Shown here piece after piece: positions 56,052 to 64,000 of a stretch of DNA of 64,000 bases. Position numbers and translations under genes: made by a program. The stretch covers positions 124,001 to 188,000 of the forward strand of contig JAOVFP010000019.1 of assembly GCA_025738555.1 (NCBI GenBank), in the 5' to 3' direction. The notes below the pieces were generated by a model, which worked only from the letters and a program-made list of their open reading frames with translations, had not been told where the DNA came from and made no database searches. The first letter of the stretch is position 1, and each line of letters opens with the position of its first letter. Source of the DNA: Cyathus striatus (Eukaryota; Basidiomycota; Agaricomycetes; Agaricales; Nidulariaceae).

Positions 56052-56609
56052 ATGCCTTCGGGAATGGCCACGCTGTCATTATGCAGTCACACATCTTATA
56101 TATATCTCCACTATCTCATGTCTACCCGCTCTTCCCATGTCCTGCTCTGCTCTCTCCTTCCCTTCTAAATATGAATGTTGCAGGTTCTTATATATATTAG
56201 ATACATGCATGTGTAGTTTCAATGAAATTGGTATCAATCTGTTTTCATCATGGAAGACTCTCAACGGCTCCCTATTACTGATATCCTTGCATATCCCAAC
56301 ATGCATGGTTACACCTTGTCTGATTTCGTCAAAATGACACTTGCTCCAGGGGACCATTGGCTATATCCTGCAATGCATAATTTTTTGGAAGATATTCCTC
56401 CTGTTCTGGATGCTCTGTATGCATCAGAGTACACACAACCTGGGATACATACATGGGCAATGGAATATGCACGAGGAATATACACAAGTCAAGTTGCAAT
56501 ACTCACTAATATCAATACAGGGTTTCATTTTTCAGCATGAAATACAACAGCTGAGGAGCTTCAGTGCTTCAACATCACAGATCTTGCAGAGGAGATGTGC
56601 ACATACGCT

Positions 56610-56844
56610 TGTTGAAGTAAACGACGCATCAACGACGACGACGTTACATTTGGCCTCAAAGCACGCAGGGGGAGAAAGCTAGAGGCAAATGGATAAGTAG
56701 ATACAGTACATAGTATACTACTTAAATACATAAAAAGCGGAGCACATTGTCTGTAAAATACATAATAGGTATAGTAACATATCCAAATGCATATGTGGAG
56801 GCGGCATGGAATTGTGACATTTGAATAACTAATATAATTCTACA
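56610..56844 (+). repeat. 5' LTR of the TRIM-like element
   Basis: 235 bp, TG...CA. Differs from the 3' LTR at only a few positions; homologous to the solo LTR at 4815-5058. Confidence 0.92.
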
Positions 56845-57501
56845 CACCCCCGCAAATGGCACAATGATCAAGGGGCGACGACGAAAAGGAAAAATGAAAG
56901 TAATACACCCCCGGAAGCATAACATACTGCATAGGTAAGAAAATCCCCCAAAACAACGAAAAATGCGACATAAACTTATCACAACCCAGAATCCCTTCAC
57001 CCAGCAATAGCATCCATTATGCATTCATTGACCCATGCAAAAGCTCCGGTCGTAGAATCTTCAGGCGGCATTACGAGGCGAATTTCGAGCGATGAATCGA
57101 AGTAGGCGAGCGGCGCGCATTCCCAAAATGGAAATCGACTTCGCGCGATCAACGGATTGGTGAGCGGCGGACATGGAACACAGCAAGTAGGGACTTCGGC
57201 CTCCCCGGGCAATAACGGCGACGGATAAAAAATGATGGCGACATGACGACGACGACGACGGCGGCGGCAAAACGGCAGCAAAACGGCGAGAGCGACGATA
57301 ACGGCGGGCGCGGTGTCAGGTGACTACGACAGCGGCACGACGATGGGGTTTCGGCTCGAAAGATGGCGACGGCGGCGCGATAAAATTAAGCGAGCGCAAG
57401 CGACGGCGAGAGGATGGGATCAAGCGAGCGATAGGCCTAGAACCGAGGCCACGAGCTGGTGTATTGGCGACAGCCCCACACAGAAGGGCAGGATCCATTT
57501 G

Positions 57502-57736
57502 TGTTGGAGTAAACGACGCATCAATGACGACGACGTTACATTTGGCCTCAAAGCACGCAGGGGGAGAAAGCTAGAGGCAAATGGATAAGTAGATACAGTA
57601 CATAGTATACTACTTAAATACATAAAAAGCGGAGCACATTGTCTGTAAAATACATAATAGGTATAGTAACATATCCAAATGCATATGTGGAGGCGGCATG
57701 GAATTGTGACATTTGAATAACTAATATAATTCTACA
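57502..57736 (+). repeat. 3' LTR of the TRIM-like element
   Basis: 235 bp, TG...CA, followed by the target duplication ACGCT. Confidence 0.92.
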
Positions 57737-60168
57737 ACGCTCCAGATGTTTGGCAGTTAATTGATGCCCTCCTTTCTGCTGATGTAGAATTGGTAAAGAG
57801 ACGTGAAATGGATTTACGCTGACGCAACCAGAGCAAGCCTACTGGGTATGAAATGGATATAAGTTCCAATTCTTCCAATGAGAGTGCAGATGAGAATCAG
57901 CCCTGGCAAGTGGATGAGATTGATGGAACTATGATCGAAGAAGACATATATCCAAAAGAAAACCCTGCTCTCCAAGCTAAAACAATAATATCTATGGTAG
58001 GTACACATTTTGTTATCAAAAAAATCATTATTGAACATATACATGTGTAGAAGCAAGTAATTTGCTTGAGTATCATGATGCAAAGCTCAAACCAAAATTG
58101 CAATTTGTTGCAAATGACTGTTGGCATTTTTCTTCATTCATGTGGTACACCAGAATCAGTCCTAGAGTTTTTAGGTCGAATAGGATTATCAGTTTCATTG
58201 ACAACAATTAATGTTATGATATCAAACCTTTCAAAAAATGCGGAAACACAAATTAAATCTCTGGGAAGCACACTCCTCACATCATATGCATATGATAATC
58301 TGGATATTGATCTCGGGCACTCTGTCCCAACAGTGGAAAATCCAGAGGAAACATTGATCCACCTGACAACTGGAACTATGTTACCACTCCGCCATGGAGT
58401 TACTTTAAGTGATCTCAATTGTTCAGATCACCTATGGTCTATTTCTCCTTATAATAAAAGTATTCGGCCCCAAGATTTACCACAACCAGTGACTTGGAAA
58501 CAGATAATCTCACTGCACCCTGAAGAAGAGAATGCATCAGGCTTTTGGCATAGAGATCGTTTCAACATTCATATATTTCTCATGGACCTAATAAATCATG
58601 GACCAACATATTTCCATCAATTCAAAGCAAATTTAGGTGATACTGAAATAATAGAGGCAATTCTGGCTACAAAAACATCCCAAGTGCCATTACGTGCACT
58701 TGATATTAGTCCAAGTACACCTGCAAAAAATGCAGATGCACTTGAACAGTTTTTTAATCAGTCAAAAATAGGTGATCCAAATGGACCAGAAGCAAACCCA
58801 AACAATAATATAAAGGATGTTCAAAATCATGTGGTTATTGTCTTTGGCGACTTACTCACAGGGCAACATGTCTGAAGTGTACTGGAGTCACGATCAGAAG
58901 AGACCACCTCTTGGTGCTGCTTTCAGTTTATTGTATTTGTGTTGGGGCTTTTTCATTTTAAGATGGCTTGTGCCGATGCCATATGGAAAATATTTATACA
59001 ACCAGCAAAAGCAAGAGATGATGAAAATAGTCTAATGGCATTTGTCGAACAGATTCATCCAAAAGAAACAATAAAAATACAGACTAAACCAGGATTTCGG
59101 AGAATGCACGAAGTTATTCAGCATGTTGGCATCGCAAGCTGTCTCAATGCATGGTTAACAGAGGTTAAAAAAATATATCCTTCAGTAGAGACTCTTGAAG
59201 ATTTTACATTGCTTAAACCCACTTGGGATACCTTGCAATCTATTGCACAGACATTATGCATGGAGTACATTGTGCAAGGTAATTCAAATGGTGATTCAAA
59301 TAGTGATTCAAATAGTGATTCAAGCGACTATCTGGAAGATAGAGATCAGCAACTGGATAATATGCGTGAAATGCAAAGATTGTTTCTGCTATATGAAGAG
59401 ACCACACATGCCATGAATCATGGTGATATAGGGCGCCTTGAAACATATTTTATACCATGAATGTTCATATTTCTAGGATGTGGAAAGGCCAAATACACTG
59501 CAGAAATCAGAAGATATTTAGAAAATGTGCATTTTCGTTATCCAAAAGGATTGAGGTTTGTCTGAAATGTACACTTGAAATGTATTCAAAACTTATTGTC
59601 TGTACAGTCAAGCTATTCGTATGAATATTCTATGCAATCCAACTGGTAAAAAAGGTCAATTTAGGGCAATTGACTGGGTTGTGGAGCATAACAATCTATA
59701 TATCAAGGTATGTCATTGGCTTCAATCAGCAACCACTGATAGTTCACATATCCCACCCAATTCCAGCGTATTTATGGTGGAAAATACTCAAACCACCAAA
59801 AGGAGCAGATACTAATGGAGTCACCACTGATTGAGGTATACAAGAACTCACGGCTTCAATTTGAGAAAATGTTTTGTCTCGAACACAAAACTAATCGACA
59901 TTCGCCACCAGACATGACAATGACATTCAAAAAATTGACGAAGAAAATGCTAGAATGAAATAGTAATCAAGAAATTAAAGGCCAAGTGTCAGCTTATCCT
60001 ATATCAGATACTGTGGCAAAAGGAATGGAAAAAATGATGTCAACAGGAGGTGTGGTAGTTGAAGCAACAGATACTAATGCTGACAGTGACAATCCAGCCT
60101 ATGACATCGAAGATCTGGATGATCTAGACCCCATTGTTGAAGACGATGGAAGCCTTGAAATCTATTGA

Positions 60169-62876
60169 CTAGCGTGGTGAATAGTATGTACTGGAGCCTG
60201 ATGGATAGGATTGTTGGAGGAAGGTTGGATGCAGAAGGTGTTGGTAGAACGAAGGGACCACTGGCATTGTTGTATTAGCTTGGGTCTGTGGGAGGGGTAC
60301 TAGCGTAGATTGTGTGGAATGTGTCTGACTTGCACACAAAGGCATTGGCAGATGTGGTTTTTGTATGGGTATTTTGGGGGGTACCACATTCTCATCTGTT
60401 TTCCCAACACGCATGAGGTGAGCATGCTCTGCTACCTTCTTTGGACATTGACGATTAGAACCTGTAAATATATTGATGTCAGTTTTTAACAATGTCAGAG
60501 GATGAATTGAAATGCACTGTTGTGACCGACTTGTTTGCATACACTACATTTCTGTGGAGCACGCTTTCATGTTGGCAGTGTGCTAGCCATGCTACCTGTA
60601 GCCTGAGCACTTTGAGTAGATACCTCTTGAACAGGAACTGGTGGAGGGGGGAAATGGATTGTGATAACAGATAATAGAGATTGACCGTATTCCTCTGCCC
60701 ACTCCCTTCTCCACCCAGTCTCTCGAATAAGTTGGTCTACACTGATAGTTTTGTGCGTTTGCACACAATTGACAATCCAAGAGAGCTGGTTGTCAGATAA
60801 GAGCATTTTTGCTCCCAGTGTATGAACAGCCGCTGCACCAAACATTATTGTTGCTTTTTCATGTCGCCAGGTTCTCAGGGATTTCTTCAGAGCATGGTGG
60901 GGAGGCACCATTTCAAAAGGTTTGATGATAGACTTGTGCATAGTTTTTGTGGGCTTCTGGTATATGACGTGAAACAGTGAGAATGCGTCAGGATTGCAAT
61001 TGTCACAACAAATGCGTGAAGATTTTGGTTTGCAACATTGACAACCAGTGGGTACAGAGTTGTCACAATGTAGGTGGTCATTAGTAGCTAGAGCGAATTG
61101 AATGAGAATATTTCAAATACAAATTTGGAATAATCAACTCATGCAGGCTGTCATTCCCGAAATACACCATGGGAATAATGCGACGGAAAACCGATGGGTA
61201 CGGATTAATGAAATTGTCCATCACACTTCCAACCTCCACCTCATTCCCTCTTGCTTTTTTACTCAGCTTCTCTTTCTTAACACTTGCCTCTGCATAGTGG
61301 AGCTTTCGCTCTTGTTTCCACTGTTCAAGATTGAAATCCCCCGCCCCTCTATCAGCAATCAACAGTGCCCTGGACTCCGAATTGACAACATTATTCCTAT
61401 CAAAATCCCCTTCCCCTCCACCAGCAGTTGATGGTGCCAACTCGGAATTGACAACGATGTCATTCCCATTGGTATTATCCACTTCATCTGCTGTCTCATA
61501 CACATTTTCAGGTCCTTCTGGGGCGGAGTGTGGCATGTTCACTCTATGATCCTCGAGTGCTGGCCTCTTTGATGTGCTGGACTGCAGTTGTTGCTTAGAG
61601 CGTCATTTCAAGGTAGCAGTTTTTCTTTTCTCCTGTGATTGCTCCTTAGCTAATCTACCTTCCTTTGTATCTTTCTTCTCGACAAGGAGAATTGCTGTCC
61701 CTTCCATATCCTTATCACGTGCAGTGCGCCCAAATCATTGCCAGAGTGTACAAAGATCACATGTTGCTTTAAACTGAACAATAATCTGGATGTCTGGGAT
61801 GTCGACTCCCTGTACTGATTGTAAGTATGACTTAACATTTATCCATTAAAAAAGTTTACTGACCATGCCGAATGCATCTGTACAACACATACCCCATACA
61901 TCTGTGTTAAGAAACTTTGCGGTCTCGTCCTCCTGGTAATGCTGTGTCATCGTTGCATGAAAGTATTTGACCTTTTTTTGCAGTGACTCTGGTAACCGCA
62001 TCCGAAGGTGTTTACATGCTTCCTGCATTTCCCTCATGTCATCAAAGAAGACTACAAACTTGGGCGGAGGTACATCAAGATTTTCAGGAATAAGGAATGC
62101 CAGATCCTTGAAGCCATTTGCGGGATATACAAGAGGCCAGACTGCTAATTGAATATCAGCTCGATCATTTGAATGTAATATATACTCTGTGCTAGCTGGA
62201 CAGAGTCGTAGAACCTCACATATTTCGGCAAGGATATCTGGGGGAAGGGTAGCAGATGCAACATAGAAAGGAATGCGCTCAGGAATAAGGTAACGCAATG
62301 CCCCTACATTCAAATATTCCTTTCTGAACTTTCCCCATTGACTGATACAGTGCCCTTTGTCGAAAATGAAATTCAAGATCCTTTTCGTCACTTTCGGCTT
62401 CTTCCAAAGTGCCTTCATCTCGGGATTTGACATCAAGATTTCAGGATTTATTATCACAACCTGATATTTTCCATTCTCGATATCCTATGTATCTTGTTAA
62501 CCAATATAGCATTTATTCTAAGCATATTACTTACCTTAAATGTGGAGGAATTGGCATTTTTCTGGGTAATGCTTATGGCACTTATACTGGCCTTTTGAAG
62601 CATATCGACGTTTTGTTTTCTGAGCAGATTCAGTGGTGTAACTACCACTGTCATCTTATCCTGGCCTTCCTCAAGTGCCATTAGGAGTGGTATCCAAAAT
62701 GACAGTGTCTTGCCTGTGCCTGTGGGAGCACAACCAACAATGTCTTTTCCATTGTGCAGCGCAAGTGCTACTTTGATCTGGAACCAGCATGGTCTCTTTC
62801 CAAATTTAGACTCAACCAGTTGTCGTATTTGTGCTATTGACCAGTCGCGACGCTGGGAACCATTCTGAAAGGCCAT
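60169..62876 (-). pseudogene. RecQ-like DEAD/DEAH helicase, degenerate, cargo of the 7.3-kb element
   Basis: From 62876: MAFQNGSQRRDWS; exon 1 to 62535 with the Walker A motif APTGTGKT and VVVTPLNLL; exon 2 (62484-61864) with IINPEIL, FDKGHCISQWG, FYVASATLP, FVVFFDDM and TDAFGM; exon 3 from 61809 with GVDIPDIQ and the motif VI region. It then has a Lys/Glu-rich stretch, a cysteine cluster (CQCCKPKSSRICCDNCNPD, like RecQ Zn-binding segments) and a long C-terminal tail. The DEAH box reads DKGH: the catalytic Glu is Lys (62356-62358). Motif VI has a TGA (61735-61737) where LWQRFGR is expected, and another TGA lies at 61603-61605. Probable frame slips in the C-terminal part. It ends one base from the convergent DUF6589 gene. 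Inactive as an ATPase. Confidence 0.82.
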
Positions 62877-62965
62877 GTGCTCTATGTACCTGAGAAGGGA
62901 ATCTGTACAAGAAAGTACCGTGTCACACTCAACTTCGAAAATTTCATAATGATATCATTCGACAA

Positions 62966-63152
62966 CTAAGCGCAAGGGTTCAGCTGATTGACAGGGCATG
63001 GTAGGGTCTACGGAGAAACGTCGGCAACGACAAGTGCCAGCCACTCTATTGAGCAGAACCTCTCTTAGGTTTATTTGCCTTAAGCAAATATTTGTCTCTG
63101 TTTACCTAAAGAGGTTGTAGCGAGATATGAGTGTGCTGGTTTTAGGAGCCTG
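62966..63152 (-). repeat. Terminal inverted repeat, right
   Basis: Reverse complement of 55865-56051, ending GGTTTTAGGAGCCTG. Confidence 0.93.
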
Positions 63153-63161
63153 CTTGTATAC
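63153..63161. repeat. 9-bp target site duplication, right copy
   Basis: CTTGTATAC directly after the right terminal inverted repeat. Confidence 0.93.
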
Positions 63162-63551
63162 ATGTCAAGTTGAACATACACATGATCCACAATCAATGAC
63201 AAACAGAGAAGCACTCATGCACTAACTTAGTAACTTTCTTGCTGCTTGCTTGCCTATTTGGTGTAATGACATTAATAAAGGCTGCACTGTGTATCCCTTT
63301 GATAGAGGGAACTGCTTATATTACTTAAACACTGGTTCTAAATTTGACATATAACATCAATGTGTGCCTACAATTCTGCAATGTGGTTGATGGATATAGC
63401 TTGTACTATTTATAGTATATGCAAATTCATACTACTGACCATTTTTAAACACATAGTATTTGCAAATCTCCACCACAAATTTAACAATACTTTATTTTTC
63501 ATCATCATTAGCAAGAAATAGAAGCTTAGATGCACTGTGTGTGCAGAAATG
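63162..63551. other. Spacer, no feature seen
   Basis: Unique AT-rich flank of the DUF6589 element. No gene or repeat identified. Confidence 0.4.
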
Positions 63552-63825
63552 CAGTACTTATCCCTCCCCCACCCTTTCACCTAAACTTCACCTATTCACA
63601 TGAAATACACATTGAAGTAACACTTTCACATGAATTTCACCTTCATCTACAATGTTCCAAAATCACAAAAATTTGGTGAAATTCAAGTGAAGTTTAGGTG
63701 AAAACTAAGTGAAATTTAAATATGGAATTCACATGAAATACAAGTCAAATTCATATGCATGTACAGTGCAATGGTTACATGAAATTCACAAGAAATACAC
63801 ATGAAATACAAGTCAAATTCATATG
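63552..63825. mobile_element. MITE-like element rich in TTCACATGAA palindromes, copy 3
   Basis: Starts CAGTACTTATCCCTCCCCCA as at 10153 and contains CCAAAATCACAAAAATTTGG and ATTCACATGAAATAC motifs found in copy 1. It is followed by the dispersed repeat that precedes GC-rich blocks. Confidence 0.65.
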
Positions 63826-64000
63826 CAGCAAATGTGTTAATAGTACACCACATGTATATTTGCAAGAAAAGTGTTGTGCATCACAAGGTATCAACTGAAT
63901 GTATTACAATAATCTACAAGGCACAAGAACAATGTGTTATACATTACTAACTAAACTAAACCTCCTATCATCACATCACTCTCTCACTATGTGCATTTGA
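63825..64000. repeat. Dispersed repeat preceding a GC-rich block, second copy (cut by window end)
   Basis: Matches 15575-15760 (AAATGTGTTAATAGTACAC ... ACTAACTAAAC ... CTCACTATG), so another GC-rich block of the block 1 type probably begins just outside the window. Confidence 0.6.

Larger units (their letters stand above)
56610..57736 (+). mobile_element. Miniature LTR retroelement (TRIM-like), nested, 5-bp TSD
   Basis: Two near-identical 235-bp direct repeats (56610-56844 and 57502-57736) start TGTTG and end TCTACA, giving canonical TG...CA tips. A perfect 5-bp duplication ACGCT (56605-56609 and 57737-57741) flanks it. The 657-bp interior is GC- and CpG-rich and has no gag or pol. Its distal end has the purine-rich AGAAGGGCAGGA just before the right LTR, a possible polypurine tract. 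It needs an unidentified partner for movement. LTR near-identity suggests recent insertion. Confidence 0.93.
56250..60168 (+). pseudogene. DUF6589 domain protein, split by an LTR element and by TGA codons
   Basis: Starts at ATG 56250 (MEDSQRLPITDILAYPN). Coding resumes after the LTR insertion: the frame is continuous from 56609 to 57742 when 56610-57736 and one ACGCT are removed. Further parts: an acidic Ser/Asn/Glu linker; an intron at about 58000-58050; TVGIFLHSCGTPESVLEFLGR; a conserved core with TSYAYDNLDIDLGHSVPT, PLRHGVTLSDL, FGDLLTGQHV and LGLFHFKMACADAIWKIF; and an acidic C-terminus. These are features of the basidiomycete DUF6589 family. Acidic residues in AYDNLD and GDLLTG are candidates for a nuclease core, which is inference. 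TGA stops at 56538, 57820, 58873, 59458 and 59956 make it non-functional. Confidence 0.8.
55865..63152. mobile_element. Complete 7.3-kb TIR transposon carrying DUF6589 and a RecQ-like helicase (9-bp TSD)
   Basis: Terminal inverted repeats of 187 bp (55865-56051 and 62966-63152) match at all but roughly ten positions; both start CAGGCTCCTAAAACC. A perfect 9-bp duplication CTTGTATAC flanks it. Inside are two convergent genes: DUF6589 on plus (56250-60168) and a helicase on minus (62876-60169), meeting tail to tail. A small LTR element is nested in the DUF6589 gene. 9-bp duplications are usual for Mutator-like elements, but I see no MULE transposase motif, so the class is open. DUF6589 is the obvious transposase candidate (inference). 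Both genes are decayed in this copy. Confidence 0.92.

Noticed and set aside
56250..60168. Selenocysteine or recoded TGA in DUF6589
   Set aside because: TGA sits at positions where Arg or Trp is expected in unrelated genes alike; mutational decay is simpler.
55865..63152. Assignment of the DUF6589 element to Mutator-like elements
   Set aside because: The 9-bp duplication fits, but no MULE transposase signature was seen, so the class is left open.

Overview
The window looks like repeat-dense nuclear DNA of a basidiomycete fungus, most likely a mushroom-forming one (Agaricomycetes). It is AT-rich with short GT-AG introns. It carries CxC5/CxC6 cysteine-cluster genes (families known from fungal KDZ transposons), a DUF6589 gene beside a RecQ-like helicase, chromodomain Ty3/gypsy pol fragments and a Helitron-type Pif1 fragment. 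I found no housekeeping gene. The species cannot be named from sequence alone.

Layout. 1-448 is one exon of an unknown gene, followed by a 3.7-kb fold-back element (678-4426), a solo LTR (4815-5058) and remnants of an unknown gene (5048-6145). From 6146 to 15263 lie a truncated element end and two copies (A, B) of a two-gene module: a CxC5-CxC6 protein and an accessory low-complexity protein. 15500-18330 is a GC-rich block plus a MITE. 18331-22340 holds a gypsy RNase H-integrase-chromodomain fragment and an antisense gene. 22347-35192 is almost entirely tandem-repeat elements (two fold-back-like arms and four non-autonomous TIR elements) with a gypsy protease-RT fragment between them. 35323-38715 holds CCTGGACT repeats and the Pif1 fragment. 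38855-52357 is module copy C, whose accessory gene is split by a complete 8.6-kb element carrying copy D (42841-51439). 52800-54540 is a second kind of GC-rich palindromic minisatellite. 55865-63152 is a complete 7.3-kb element with DUF6589 and a helicase, itself invaded by a 1.1-kb LTR element. The end repeats the MITE and the start of another GC-rich block.

The two strongest results are complete, boundary-resolved DNA transposons. (1) 42841-51439: matching ends, a perfect 8-bp target duplication (CTGCATGT), an interrupted gene whose reading frame closes when the element is removed, and two cargo genes (CxC5-CxC6 protein and accessory protein). Its ends are shared by four smaller elements here, so it is the probable autonomous parent. 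(2) 55865-63152: 187-bp terminal inverted repeats, a perfect 9-bp duplication (CTTGTATAC), and convergent DUF6589 and RecQ-like helicase genes.

Most genes are decayed in one particular way: about twenty in-frame stops in unrelated genes are TGA, mostly where the family or the surrounding code suggests an ancestral CGA. The helicase DExH box and arginine-finger motif are damaged by changes of the same kind. This points to C-to-T decay at CpG. The GC-rich minisatellite blocks, in contrast, remain full of CpG.
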